From Actinacidiphila yeochonensis CN732 (GTDB taxonomy: Bacteria; Actinomycetota; Actinomycetes; Streptomycetales; Streptomycetaceae): 64,000 nt of DNA. This document shows, in pieces, positions 56,205 to 64,000 of this stretch; the first letter of the stretch is position 1, and each line of letters starts with the position of its first letter. Where the stretch lies: assembly GCF_000745345.1 (NCBI RefSeq), contig NZ_JQNR01000004.1, forward strand, positions 1,240,001-1,304,000, written 5' to 3'. The translations under genes were made by a program, and so were the position numbers. The notes beneath the pieces are model-generated. The model made no database searches. It saw only the letters and a program-made list of their open reading frames with translations, and was not told where the DNA came from.

Positions 56205-57254
56205 TCACCGCCCCAGGGCCGGCCCGCCGCCGTCCGCGGCGGCCAGCGGCCGCCGCAGCGCCGACCGGCCCTCGCGCCAGGCCCGCAGCAGGACGGCGCC
56301 CAGCCGGTCCTCCAGCAGCTCCGTCGCCTCCACACCGAACGCCGCGTCCGCCGCCAGCCGCGGATCGGCCTCGGCCAGCGGGCCGACCACGTCGTGGCGC
56401 ACCACCTGCTCGTGGACCGCGTCGGCCTCCACGTGCTCGTCGTAGAAGCGTTCGGCCGAGGCTCCCGCGCCCACCCGCCGCATCGCCGCCGCGAGCAGGC
56501 GGGAACCGGGCGAGGAGGCGGTCTCCACCGCGGCGAAGTGGCCGGCGAGCGCACCGCGCAGGGATCGGTGCAGGCCCAGCAGCGACATCAGGTTGACGGT
56601 GGCCAGCGCCTCGGCCGGGGCGGCGTCCACGTAGCGGCCGTACGCGTGGTCCAGACCGAGGCCGTCCATCAGGTCGGCGAACAGCCGCGCGTGCACGTCC
56701 TCCGCGCGTCCGGCACCGAACTCGTCGAACTCCACGGCCACCATCGCCGCCTTGGCGCGGCCGTGCAGGCGGGGAATGGCCCAGGCGTGCGGATCGGCCT
56801 CCTTGAGGTGGTAGACGGAGCGCAGGGCGGCGTACTCCCGCACCTGCCACAGCTCGCCCTCCCGGGCCAGGTAGGCGCTCACGCCGGGGTCCTCGCCCGG
56901 CGGGGGCTCGCGCAGGACGCCCTCCATCGCCTCGTCGAGACCGCCGCCGGGAACGCCCGCCCGCAGCGCGGCGAGGAACGGCTCCTCCAGCGCGTTGCGG
57001 GCCCGGATCACCTCCGGGTCCCACTCGGCGCCCTCCGCGACCTCGGCGAACCCCTGGTAGTGCAGCTCGTAGAGCATGTGCAGCGCGAGCTGGAGATCGC
57101 CCCGGTACGGATCGGCCCGGTCGGCGTCCGCGGGCCCCGGCAGCCGGTCCGGCCCGCCGGACAGGGCGTCGCCGACCGCCCCGGACAGCGCGCCGCGCGG
57201 CTCGGGCAGCGGAGGGCTGGCGGCGCGCGCCTCGCGGTAGCCGGCCGGCGTCAC
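56205..57254 (-). CDS. Haem-oxygenase-like diiron (iron-containing redox) enzyme
   Basis: A 349-residue all-helical protein of the haem-oxygenase-like iron-containing redox family. Likely metal ligands are seen in YELHYQGF (about 74), VEFDEFGAGRAEDVH (about 180) and DEHVEADAVHEQVV (about 275-288), the last being the usual E-H-x-E-x-D-x-x-H signature. The first 45 residues are Pro/Ala-rich. Family members use dioxygen for N-oxygenation or oxidative C-C cleavage; this one's substrate is unknown. The GTG start overlaps the stop of the CDGSH gene by four bases, so it is translated from the same message as that protein and the methyltransferase upstream. Confidence 0.88.
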   Translation of the reverse strand: MTPAGYREARAASPPLPEPRGALSGAVGDALSGGPDRLPGPADADRADPYRGDLQLALHMLYELHYQGFAEVAEGAEWDPEVIRARNALEEPFLAALRAGVPGGGLDEAMEGVLREPPPGEDPGVSAYLAREGELWQVREYAALRSVYHLKEADPHAWAIPRLHGRAKAAMVAVEFDEFGAGRAEDVHARLFADLMDGLGLDHAYGRYVDAAPAEALATVNLMSLLGLHRSLRGALAGHFAAVETASSPGSRLLAAAMRRVGAGASAERFYDEHVEADAVHEQVVRHDVVGPLAEADPRLAADAAFGVEATELLEDRLGAVLLRAWREGRSALRRPLAAADGGGPALGR

Positions 57255-57622
57255 GGCTGACCGTCCCGTCCCCGGCGGGGCCCCGCGCAGGGGCGGCCGG
57301 CGCGGCGGTGGCTGGTGTCGCACCACGGATAGGCGCGGCTGCGGCGGCAGGTGCACACCGCGACGACGAAGCGGTCCGACCGCACGGTCACCCCGTCGTC
57401 CCCCGTCACCTCGACCGGCCCCTCGACGAGCAGCGGCCCGCCCCGCTCCAGCCGGATGCGGCGCGCACGTCCGCGGCCGGACCCCCGGACCTTGTCCTGG
57501 CCCGGTTCCCGGTCCAGCCCCTGCCCTCGCTCCCGGCCCTGCTCCGGCGGGTCCCCGGCCGGGCGGGGCCGCCCGCCGGTCCGGCGGCCGGTCCGCCGGC
57601 CGCGGTCATCGCTGTTCGGCAC
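57251..57622 (-). CDS. CDGSH-type iron-sulfur protein
   Basis: A 123-residue basic protein. Its middle has the complete CDGSH cluster motif CTCRRSRAYPWCDTSH, with three cysteines and one histidine that bind a labile [2Fe-2S] cluster. The N-terminal 45 residues are Arg/Gly-rich and disordered-looking; ERGGPLLVEGPVEV precedes the motif. It likely passes electrons, perhaps to the diiron enzyme encoded next. GTG start; it overlaps the methyltransferase gene upstream by 17 bases and the diiron gene downstream by four. Confidence 0.88.
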   Translation of the reverse strand: MPNSDDRGRRTGRRTGGRPRPAGDPPEQGRERGQGLDREPGQDKVRGSGRGRARRIRLERGGPLLVEGPVEVTGDDGVTVRSDRFVVAVCTCRRSRAYPWCDTSHRRAGRPCAGPRRGRDGQP

Positions 57623-58283
57623 GGATCACCACCAGCTCCTCCGTCTGCTGTCCGTTCCCCACCAGGCCCCGGTCGCGCAGCCAGGGCAGCCGGTCGCGCA
57701 CCACGGGCCCGAACGGCACCCGTCTGCTGTCCACGACACCGCCGCGCATCCCGGCCTCCGCGAGCCGCGCCAGCGTCGCCCGCGCCCCGCACATCCCGGA
57801 GTGGACCATCAGCAGGACCCCGCCCGGCCGCAGCGCCGTCGCCGCGGAGCGGCAGGCCCGGTCCACCAGGGCCCGCCCGTCGGGGCCGCCGTCCCAGGCC
57901 CGGGCCCTGCCGTGGCGGCCGGGCGCAGGCAGTGGACCAGGGAGGTACGGCGGGTTGCTGACCACCAGGTCGTAGCGGCCCGCCGGTCCCGCCGCGGCCA
58001 GGTCCCGGCGGCGCACCGCGACGCGCTGGCGGGACAGGACCGCGTTGAGCCGGGCGCACAGCACGGCCCGGTGGGACACGTCGACGGCGGTGACCCGGGC
58101 GCCGAGCCGGGCCGCGCACACCGCCAGCGCCCCGCTGCCCGTGCCGAGGTCCAGTACCTCGCTGCCGGCGCCGATCGGCTCCCGGCGGATGGCGCCGATC
58201 AGCAGGCGGGTGTCCTCCTGGGGCGGGTACACACCCGGCAGGGTCACAGAGGGACGGGTCGTGCCGCCCACGAGCAGAGGCAT
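57606..58283 (-). CDS. HemK/MTQ2-like SAM-dependent methyltransferase
   Basis: A 225-residue methyltransferase of the PrmC/HemK group. Motif I is VLDLGTGSGALAVCAARLG, the acidic residue is in VTAVDVSHRAV, and the substrate-amide motif is LVVSNPPYLPGP (NPPY). It lacks the N-terminal helical domain of true PrmC, so it resembles the short MTQ2/HemK2 form that methylates glutamine or small amines. It is the first gene of a three-gene operon with the CDGSH and diiron proteins. ATG 58283 is the family start; VYPPQEDTRLL matches the N-terminal conserved block. Confidence 0.9.
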   Translation of the reverse strand: MPLLVGGTTRPSVTLPGVYPPQEDTRLLIGAIRREPIGAGSEVLDLGTGSGALAVCAARLGARVTAVDVSHRAVLCARLNAVLSRQRVAVRRRDLAAAGPAGRYDLVVSNPPYLPGPLPAPGRHGRARAWDGGPDGRALVDRACRSAATALRPGGVLLMVHSGMCGARATLARLAEAGMRGGVVDSRRVPFGPVVRDRLPWLRDRGLVGNGQQTEELVVIRAEQR

Positions 58284-58418
58284 GGGCCACCGCCTTCCCG
58301 CCGCCGCGCCCGGTCCGGGGCCCGCCGACCACGTCCGGGTACCCAGCACCCGGCGGGGAACACCCCGGCTCCGGGGGTACCGACCGCATGCACGGACTCG
58401 ACGGACTCGGGCCTCGTG

Positions 58419-58858
58419 TCACGCACGGGCGGTGTGATCGGGACGGCCGCGGGTGCGCCGCCGCTCCTTCGGCCGTGTCTCCGGCAGGTGGCGCCCGCCG
58501 CCGGCCCGGGTCTCCCGCAGGTGCCGCTCGGCCGCGACGAGGGCGGCGCGGTACGTGTCGTCACAGCCTCGACAGGGTGGAAGGTCCACCTTCCGGCGAC
58601 CACGTCGCGCCCGACGGTCTCCCGCTCCGGCAGGTCGGCCTCGGCGGCCGCCTCGGCCGCCCGCAACTGCTCCACGCCCCTCCCCGGCAGCAGTTCCGCG
58701 CCGCCGGTGAGCTGGTGGAAGACGTGACAGCCGCCGCCGGGCCCATTCCACCGGCTCCAGCGGCTCCGTCAGCGAGCCCAGCGCCTCTGCCACTTCCCGG
58801 CTGATCCCCTCCGGTGGTGTGTGCTCCGGACCGACGGGGGTACCGCGTTCTCGCTCAC
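58419..58858 (-). pseudogene. Small gene of unknown function broken at three sites
   Basis: Four reading-frame pieces on the minus strand join into one sensible protein of about 147 residues: GTG start at 58858 (MSENAVPP), then GPEHTPPEGISREVAEALGS, then GGGCHVFHQLTGGAELLPGR and VEQLRAAEAAAEADLPERET and VAGRWTFHPVEG, then CDDTYRAALVAAERHLRETR. The frame changes occur at the G run 58836-58840 (one base missing), at 58742-58744 (two missing) and at 58567-58568 (one missing); adding these four bases gives an exact multiple of three. No family is recognised. It lies upstream of the methyltransferase cassette in the same direction and could belong to it. Assembly errors or decay are both possible. 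Confidence 0.6.
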
Positions 58859-59387
58859 GGATGCCCGCCCCCGCGGTGAACGGGGTGGATGCGGTGGATG
58901 GGGCAGACGGGATAGACAGGGTGGACGGGGTGGACGGGGTGGACGGGATAGGCAGGGCGGACGGGGTGGACAGGGCGGACGGGGTGGACGCGGTCGGGCG
59001 GTACGAGCCGAGACGGCAGCGGAGTTGCCGGACCGACGGGCGCGGCTCCGGCGCCGCCCGCCCGCGCCCAGCCCGGACCGGGGCACCGCCGACGGGGCGC
59101 ACGCCCGGCCCGGTCGCCCGGGAAGTGCGGGCCTGCGCGCGGCCGTACGGCGCCGCGCGAGACGTGGCCGACCCCGCGCGGGACGCCGCGGCGACGGCCC
59201 CCGCGCTGCCGGAGGTGCCCGTCTACCTGCCAGAACGCCGGTAGGGGGCCCACTTTCACCCCTTGACGCCCGTACGTCGGTAAGCGTTCGCCATACCGCA
59301 TTTGAGTAGCAAGGTTGCAGTACCCAAACGCCCTTAGCGTTGCGCCGTCCGATCCCCCGTACCACCCCCAGCACTTGGAGCGGGAAC
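58859..59387. other. Intergenic gap with a 9-bp minisatellite
   Basis: A 529-base gap between the broken gene and the metallophosphoesterase. The left part is the minisatellite at 58882-58989. An open plus-strand frame 58819-59244 translates the repeat as Val-Asp-Gly units and continues with REVRACARPYGAARDVAD; third-position G/C is high at its end, but no ribosome binding site or family supports it. The right part near 59280-59330 is less G/C rich and probably holds the phosphoesterase promoter. Confidence 0.45.
58882..58989. repeat. 9-bp minisatellite, twelve copies
   Basis: Twelve consecutive 9-base units based on GGGGTGGAC, with variants such as GGGATAGAC and AGGGCGGAC. The unit is a multiple of three, so frames stay open across it on both strands. 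Confidence 0.88.
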
Positions 59388-61454
59388 ATGCACGCCTCCC
59401 CAGCGGACGGCCGCCGCAACACCGGCCACGACGACCACGAGGGCCTCGGCCCGGAAGGCGGCCACGCCGTCGACTGCGGCTGCCCGCGCACCGCCGACCT
59501 CGACGGGAACGGTCTGGCCGCCGCGAGCCGCCGCACCTTCCTGCGCGGAGCCGGCGCCCTGAGCGCGGGAGCCGGTGCGGTGGCCGCCGGCCTGCTCACC
59601 GCGACCCCCGCGCTGGCGGCCGACCGCCCCAACGGGGACACCGGTCCGCTCGGCAAGAAGGACGCGGACGACCTCTACGGCCAGACCTCCATGACGCCCG
59701 CGCCGCGCGGCACGTGGAAGCCGGACGCCGACGACCCGCGGTTCACCGTCGTGGTCATGCCCGACACCCAGTACATGTTCGACCAGGACCGCATCCACCC
59801 GGTGCCGATGGAGGCGTCCTTCGAGTACGTCCTCGACCCGCAGTCCCGCGAGGGCGGCGACGACGAGAACATCGTCTTCCTGGCCCACCTCGGCGACGTC
59901 ACCAACAACGGCCTCGCCGAGGAGTACGCGGCGGCCACCAAGGTCTTCGACATGCTGGACAAGGCGGGCGCCTCCTACAGCGTGCTCGCCGGCAACCACG
60001 ACGTCAGCGGCGACGACCAGCGCGGCACCACGCCGTACCTGGAGACGTTCACCACCGCGCGCGCCCGCCGCTCGCCCGGGTTCCTCGCGGCCAGCCCCGA
60101 CGGCTACAACACCGCGCACGTCTTCACCGGCGGCGGCCGCCAGTGGATGCTGCTGGCGCTGGACTGGCGGCTGTCGGCGCAGGGCTTCACCTGGGCGAAG
60201 TCGGTGCTCGCCGCGCACCCGACGCTGCCGGTGATCCTCACCACCCACGAGATCGTCGGCTCCTACGACGACGGCACCGCCGGCCTGTCCGACTATGGGC
60301 AGCAGCTGTGGGACGGCCTGATCAAGGACCACGACCAGATCTTCCTCACCCTCAACGGCCACTACTGGCCGCCCGGGAACACGGTGCTGAAGAACAGCGC
60401 CGGCAACGACGTCCACCTGCACATCACCAACTACCAGGACCGCTACTACGGCGGCGCCGGCATGATCCGCTCCTACCGGTTCGACATGAACCGGGGCCGG
60501 ATCGACGTGGCCACCTTCTCGCCCTGGATCCGCGGGCTGGCCGCACGCGACGAGGCGAACGCCCTGGCCGCCCAGGAGGTGGAGCTGACCTCCGCGGTGG
60601 ACCGCTTCTCCATGGACATCGACTTCGACGAGCGGTTCGCCGGCTTCGCCCCGGTGGCGGCGCGCGGTTCGCGCCCGGCCCGGCGGATGGTGGTGCCCGG
60701 AACGCTCGCGTACTGGCGCTTCGACGAGGGCGGCAAGCCGGGCACCGACGTCGCGGCGAGCACCGTGGTGCGCGACCAGACGGGGAACGGCAACGACCTG
60801 GTCACCAAGACCGTCGCCGGCAGCCCCGCGCACGCCCTCACCTGGAGCGACGACCACCACCCCGACCAGCCCGGGCACGCCTCGCTGGTCTTCGCCGGGG
60901 AGGGCAACCCGGTCAGCGGCTCCTATCTGCAGACCGTCGACAAGGCCCCGATCAACAAGGAGACCTTCTCCCACGGCTACACGTTCGAGATGTTCTTCAA
61001 GCTGCCGGCCGACTGGGACGGTGGCCGCAACGGCTGGTCGTCGATGCTCAGCCGCTGGGGCAACGCCGGCCAGGCCGGGAAGAACGGGGCCGGATCCACG
61101 GCGCAGGAGCCGGTGCTGACGCTGAGCCTGTCCAGCTCCATCGAGCTGCAGTGGAACGTCTACCCGCTCAACCAGGACGGCGCGACCACCGCCTGGAGCC
61201 ACCTGCTCCAGCAGGAGCAGTGGTGGCACGTCGCCGTCGTCAACGACGGCCGGATCAGCAAGCTCTACGTCAACGGCTGCGAGGAGGGCCGCAACCCCAC
61301 CTCGACGGCCGTCGGCCTGGCCTCCCTGGGCCTGCCGTTCATGGTCGGCGGCTACGCCTGGGACGGCTCGGTCAGCCAGGTCTTCCACGGCACGATCGGC
61401 GACGTGCGCGTCAGCGGCCGCGCGCTGGCGCCGACGGAGTTCATGAACGCCTGA
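59388..61454 (+). CDS. Tat-exported metallophosphoesterase with LamG-like domain
   Basis: A 688-residue secreted protein. After about 45 polar residues there is a Tat signal (SRRTFLRGAGALSAGAGAV, cleavage near ALA-AD). The calcineurin-like phosphoesterase domain follows: VVMPDTQYMF, LAHLGDVTNNG, LAGNHDVSGD, ILTTHEIVG and LNGHYWPPGN. The usual D-x-H and G-H-x-H signatures appear as D-T-Q and G-H-Y-W, a known variation in this secreted subgroup. Residues about 440-688 form a concanavalin/LamG-like sandwich (LAYWRFDEGG, EQWWHVAVVNDGRISKLYVN). Substrate unknown; the second domain may bind glycans. ATG 59388 follows GGAGCGGGAAC. Confidence 0.92.
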   Translation: MHASPADGRRNTGHDDHEGLGPEGGHAVDCGCPRTADLDGNGLAAASRRTFLRGAGALSAGAGAVAAGLLTATPALAADRPNGDTGPLGKKDADDLYGQTSMTPAPRGTWKPDADDPRFTVVVMPDTQYMFDQDRIHPVPMEASFEYVLDPQSREGGDDENIVFLAHLGDVTNNGLAEEYAAATKVFDMLDKAGASYSVLAGNHDVSGDDQRGTTPYLETFTTARARRSPGFLAASPDGYNTAHVFTGGGRQWMLLALDWRLSAQGFTWAKSVLAAHPTLPVILTTHEIVGSYDDGTAGLSDYGQQLWDGLIKDHDQIFLTLNGHYWPPGNTVLKNSAGNDVHLHITNYQDRYYGGAGMIRSYRFDMNRGRIDVATFSPWIRGLAARDEANALAAQEVELTSAVDRFSMDIDFDERFAGFAPVAARGSRPARRMVVPGTLAYWRFDEGGKPGTDVAASTVVRDQTGNGNDLVTKTVAGSPAHALTWSDDHHPDQPGHASLVFAGEGNPVSGSYLQTVDKAPINKETFSHGYTFEMFFKLPADWDGGRNGWSSMLSRWGNAGQAGKNGAGSTAQEPVLTLSLSSSIELQWNVYPLNQDGATTAWSHLLQQEQWWHVAVVNDGRISKLYVNGCEEGRNPTSTAVGLASLGLPFMVGGYAWDGSVSQVFHGTIGDVRVSGRALAPTEFMNA

Positions 61455-61469
61455 CGTCTGCAGCGGCAT

Positions 61470-61499
61470 CCGGTCTCCCCCGGCAGCGGGGGAGACCGG
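61470..61499. terminator. 12-bp stem-loop after the metallophosphoesterase
   Basis: CCGGTCTCCCCC pairs with GGGGGAGACCGG around GGCAGC, 15 bases after the stop. Confidence 0.8.
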
Positions 61500-61506
61500 C
61501 GGAAGC

Positions 61507-61544
61507 GGCGGTGCCCGGGAGGTCGAGACCTCCCGGGCACCGCC
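61507..61544. terminator. 18-bp stem-loop between convergent genes
   Basis: GGCGGTGCCCGGGAGGTC pairs with GACCTCCCGGGCACCGCC with only GA between them (effectively a four-base loop). Together with the neighbouring hairpin it separates two convergent genes. Confidence 0.85.
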
Positions 61545-61599
61545 GTCGGCGTACCGGCCGGTCGCCTCCTCCGGCGCGGGCCGGAGGAGGCGGGGCGGC

Positions 61600-64000
61600 C
61601 TACGGCTGGTCGTACCCGGCGGTGCCGTGGACGACCTGGGTGAACTCCTTGCCGCTGGTGGTGAGGTTGAGCTCCACGTCGATCTCCCACCGGCCCGCGG
61701 CGGGCGCCGGCGCGACCAGGCGCGCGGTGGCGGTGGTGGCGCCCGAGGCGTCCGTGGTGGCCGTCGCCGCGACCTGCTGGACGACCGTGCCGTTCGGGTC
61801 GATGAGCCAGAACGTCATGGGGTTGTCGGCGCTGGCGTCCGGCGTGCTGAACGTGGCGTCCAGGTCCTGCTTGCCGGCCGGGACGTCGATGTCGAACGTG
61901 CTGATCTGGCCGACGCCGCGCCCGACACTGCTGGTGATCGTGGTGTCGAAGCTGCCGCCCGCGGAGGGGATGAGGGTGCGGCGGGCGACGGGCACCGAGG
62001 TGCGGGCGCCGTCGGCGGCGGTGAACTGGACGGACTCGGGGTGGTCGCCGGGCGCGGCGGGCATCGCCACCCGCAGCGGCACGGTGACCGTGGAGTGCGC
62101 CTTGACCCGCGCACCGCGGACCGCCGGCGACGTCACGTAGTGCTGGCCGGTGGTGCGGAACGAGATGTCGCCGGTGTAGGTGCCGGGCACGTTCGGCGGC
62201 GACTGGAGGTGCGCGCGGCCGTTGGCCCACAGGATCTGAGCGGTCCAGGTGCCGGCCGTGGGCGCGGCGACCTCGACGTGCTGGATGTCGGAGACGGTGC
62301 CCGGACGCCCGGCCTTGGTGGACGCCGTGCCGTAGTCGTAGGAGATCTGGGTCAGGGCGCCCTTGGGGTCGACCAGCGTGAACGACAGGATGGTGGAGTT
62401 CGTCGGGTCGGGGATGACCATGTCGGCTTCGAGCCGGTCCAGGCCCTTGGGCACCGTGAAGGTGATCGGGGCCGCGGCCCGGGCGCCCTGGGCGGGAACC
62501 GGCAGGCTCGGGTCGGGGGCGCTGACCGGCTCGGTGACGGTCCGGCCGAACTGCTTGACCGCGCTCAGCGAGCGGTAGTCCGCGTTCACCTCGGTGTCCT
62601 TGGCGCCGGCGTTGAAGAGCGTCACCGACTGGTCGCTGGTGCCGGCCTTGGCGGTGACGTCCAGCTGGGTCGGCGAGGTCACGACGAGGCCGCCGGCGGC
62701 GGCCGGCTTGCCCGCCTGCTGCCGGCCGCCGTGGGCGTGGGTCAGCGTGCTGCCGGGCTCCTGCTGGGCGGCCTTCACCGCGGCGTCGATGTCGAGCAGC
62801 CCCGCGCCCTGCTGGTCCGCGGGCGCGCCGACGTCGGTGGCGGTGCTGGTGAGGATGGCCTTGACCAGCGCCGGGGTGGGCTTGGCGCCCTTGTGGGTGT
62901 CGGCGTAGGCCTGGATGACGTCGGCCGCGGCACCCGCCACGAGCGGGCAGGCCTGGCTGGTGCCGCCGAACGCCTCGGTCTGGGTGTTGGTCGGGCAGTC
63001 GCTGCCGCCGGGGTTGCAGGCCGCCTCACCGCCGTAGCCGGGGGCGACGAGGTCGACCACGCGGTTGTTGGGGGCGGTGCCGCCCGAGGACAGCGGGGTG
63101 ATGTCGTTGTTGGTCCAGCGGCTGTAGCCGGTGGCCTGCGCGTTCAGCCGCAGCGTGTTGGTGGCGCCGACCGCGATGGCCAGCGGGTCGGTGGCGGGGG
63201 AGGAGACGGTGCCGGAGACGCCGCTGTCGCCGGAGGAGACGACGACGGTCACCCCTGCGGCGATCGCCGCGTCGTTGGCGGCGTAGAAGGCGGCGTAGCG
63301 GCCGGGCCGCTGGCTGAAGCCGTAGGACTCGGAGATGATGTCGGCGTGCTCGGCCACGACCGCGTGGTCGATGCCCGCGACGACCTCCGACTCCGGCTGC
63401 TGCACGGCGTCGCCGGCACCGCTGGGCGGGGTGTCGACGAGGGAGGTGTCGACCAGGGACGCGTCGGGGGCGACCCCCTTGATGGTGAAGGTGCAGCCCG
63501 CGGGCAGGCCGGAGTACGGCAGCTCCTTGGAGTAGTCGTAGACGACCGTGCCCTGGCCGGCTATGGAGGAGGCGTCGCCGTAGTACTCGCCGTCACTGTG
63601 GTCGGCGGTCGGGTCCGGGGCGTCCAGGACGACCGGAGTGCCGTCCGCGCGGGTGAAGTTGGGGTTGCCCGCGAGTTCGTTGATGCCGTCGTTGGCGACG
63701 ATCACGCCCTTGCCGGTCGCGATCGAGTTGGCCTCGTCGGCGGCCTTCGGGTCGTCGGACGAGGCGTGGACGACGGACAGCGCCTCCGGCTCGGTGAACG
63801 GCTTGGCCGGGTCGGCCGGGCACAGCTTCGAACTGAGCTTGGCCGGCTTCGCCTTGGGCGAGCTGCTCTGCGGGGCGACGGTGACGGGCGCGGCGGGCAG
63901 GATCTCGGCGACAGCCGGATCGGCCCGCAGGCGCTTCACCTCCGCCGCGCTCAGCCGGGCCGCCACGGCGTTGACGCTGACCAGCTGGCGGATGCCGGTG
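61600..64000 (-). CDS. Secreted subtilase-like (S8) protease, 5' end outside the window
   Basis: The gene enters from beyond the window end; the frame is open through base 64000 (GIRQLVSVNAVAARLSAAEV is read before any likely start), so the signal peptide and most of the propeptide are missing. About 800 residues are visible. The catalytic domain has VIVANDGINELAGNPNF (Asp region), GDASSIAGQGTVVYDYSKEL, IKGVAPDASLVD, ADIISESYGF, TVVVSSGDSGVSG and FGGTSQACPLVAG with the nucleophile serine. The canonical HGTHVAG histidine motif is replaced by GDASSIAGQG. From about residue 430 the protein is a long beta-rich extension with several sandwich domains. Family: actinobacterial S8-like proteases with altered active site. 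Confidence 0.88.
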   Translation of the reverse strand, partial: TGIRQLVSVNAVAARLSAAEVKRLRADPAVAEILPAAPVTVAPQSSSPKAKPAKLSSKLCPADPAKPFTEPEALSVVHASSDDPKAADEANSIATGKGVIVANDGINELAGNPNFTRADGTPVVLDAPDPTADHSDGEYYGDASSIAGQGTVVYDYSKELPYSGLPAGCTFTIKGVAPDASLVDTSLVDTPPSGAGDAVQQPESEVVAGIDHAVVAEHADIISESYGFSQRPGRYAAFYAANDAAIAAGVTVVVSSGDSGVSGTVSSPATDPLAIAVGATNTLRLNAQATGYSRWTNNDITPLSSGGTAPNNRVVDLVAPGYGGEAACNPGGSDCPTNTQTEAFGGTSQACPLVAGAAADVIQAYADTHKGAKPTPALVKAILTSTATDVGAPADQQGAGLLDIDAAVKAAQQEPGSTLTHAHGGRQQAGKPAAAGGLVVTSPTQLDVTAKAGTSDQSVTLFNAGAKDTEVNADYRSLSAVKQFGRTVTEPVSAPDPSLPVPAQGARAAAPITFTVPKGLDRLEADMVIPDPTNSTILSFTLVDPKGALTQISYDYGTASTKAGRPGTVSDIQHVEVAAPTAGTWTAQILWANGRAHLQSPPNVPGTYTGDISFRTTGQHYVTSPAVRGARVKAHSTVTVPLRVAMPAAPGDHPESVQFTAADGARTSVPVARRTLIPSAGGSFDTTITSSVGRGVGQISTFDIDVPAGKQDLDATFSTPDASADNPMTFWLIDPNGTVVQQVAATATTDASGATTATARLVAPAPAAGRWEIDVELNLTTSGKEFTQVVHGTAGYDQP

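Noticed and set aside
55862..56554. Heptapeptide-repeat protein on the minus strand across the 21-bp repeats
   Set aside because: It is an out-of-frame reading of the end of the diiron enzyme gene plus the repeat; no start codon or ribosome binding site supports it.
58882..58989. CRISPR-like array
   Set aside because: Units are contiguous 9-mers with no spacers, and no cas genes are present; the same applies to the other tandem repeats.
58819..59244. Plus-strand protein with Val-Asp-Gly repeats
   Set aside because: The frame is open because the minisatellite unit is nine bases long; it overlaps the broken minus-strand gene and lacks a ribosome binding site. Kept only as a remark.

Overview
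This is a 64 kb stretch of chromosome from a high-GC actinomycete, almost certainly a member of the Streptomycetaceae (Streptomyces or a close relative). The evidence is strong G/C bias at third codon positions, many GTG starts, many -10 boxes placed six or seven bases before a start codon (leaderless mRNAs), binding-protein-dependent sugar transporters with no ATPase gene, and CebR-type operators (TGGGAGCGCTCCCA) in front of a GH1 beta-glucosidase. I see no rRNA, tRNA, CRISPR array, insertion sequence, phage gene or polyketide/peptide synthetase cluster. The window looks like ordinary chromosomal arm or core-flank sequence rich in carbohydrate metabolism.

Layout. 0-9.5 kb: the end of a ribose-type sugar permease, its LacI regulator and an aldose 1-epimerase, then a secreted GH92 alpha-mannosidase, a secreted phosphoesterase whose signal peptide is out of frame, and a small secreted protein of unknown function. 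9.7-15.3 kb: Nudix hydrolase, methyltransferase, CorA channel, and a two-gene operon of a beta-phosphoglucomutase-like hydrolase and a GH65 disaccharide phosphorylase. 15.8-26.6 kb: secreted alpha/beta hydrolase, PfkB sugar kinase, a MarR/MFS divergent pair, acetyltransferase, DUF2795 protein, secreted G1 glutamic peptidase, quinone-oxidoreductase-like protein, DHA2 exporter and cyclophilin. 26.8-38.2 kb: an alanyl-tRNA synthetase paralogue reduced to its catalytic part, two SpoIIE/PP2C-type phosphatases (one frameshifted), lipoprotein, EI24-like membrane protein, EamA/LysR divergent pair, zinc alcohol dehydrogenase and WrbA. 39-46.6 kb: second DHA2 exporter, CebR-controlled beta-glucosidase, methyltransferase, Gly-rich secreted protein, and an unusual IMP dehydrogenase. 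47-55 kb: a probable alpha-mannoside utilisation locus (GH38 mannosidase, two permeases, binding lipoprotein, divergent ROK regulator). 55-64 kb: an acetyltransferase, a three-gene methyltransferase/CDGSH/haem-oxygenase-like diiron cassette, a broken small gene, a Tat-exported metallophosphoesterase and the 3' part of a non-canonical subtilase-like protease.

Themes. Carbohydrate capture dominates: GH92 and GH38 mannosidases with an ABC importer, GH1 beta-glucosidase, GH65 phosphorylase with phosphoglucomutase, epimerase and a PfkB kinase. The most interesting unexplained unit is the methyltransferase-CDGSH-diiron oxygenase cassette at 56.2-58.3 kb; the truncated AlaRS paralogue with a possible alanine-ending leader peptide is second.

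Caution. Four genes (6.8, 29.3, 49.6 and 58.4-58.9 kb) are interrupted at short G/C runs, and all the lesions can be explained by missing one or two G/C bases. This pattern suggests under-called homopolymers in the assembly as much as real pseudogenes. Several intergenic gaps also carry unrelated short tandem repeats (7, 9, 10, 13 and 21 bp units).
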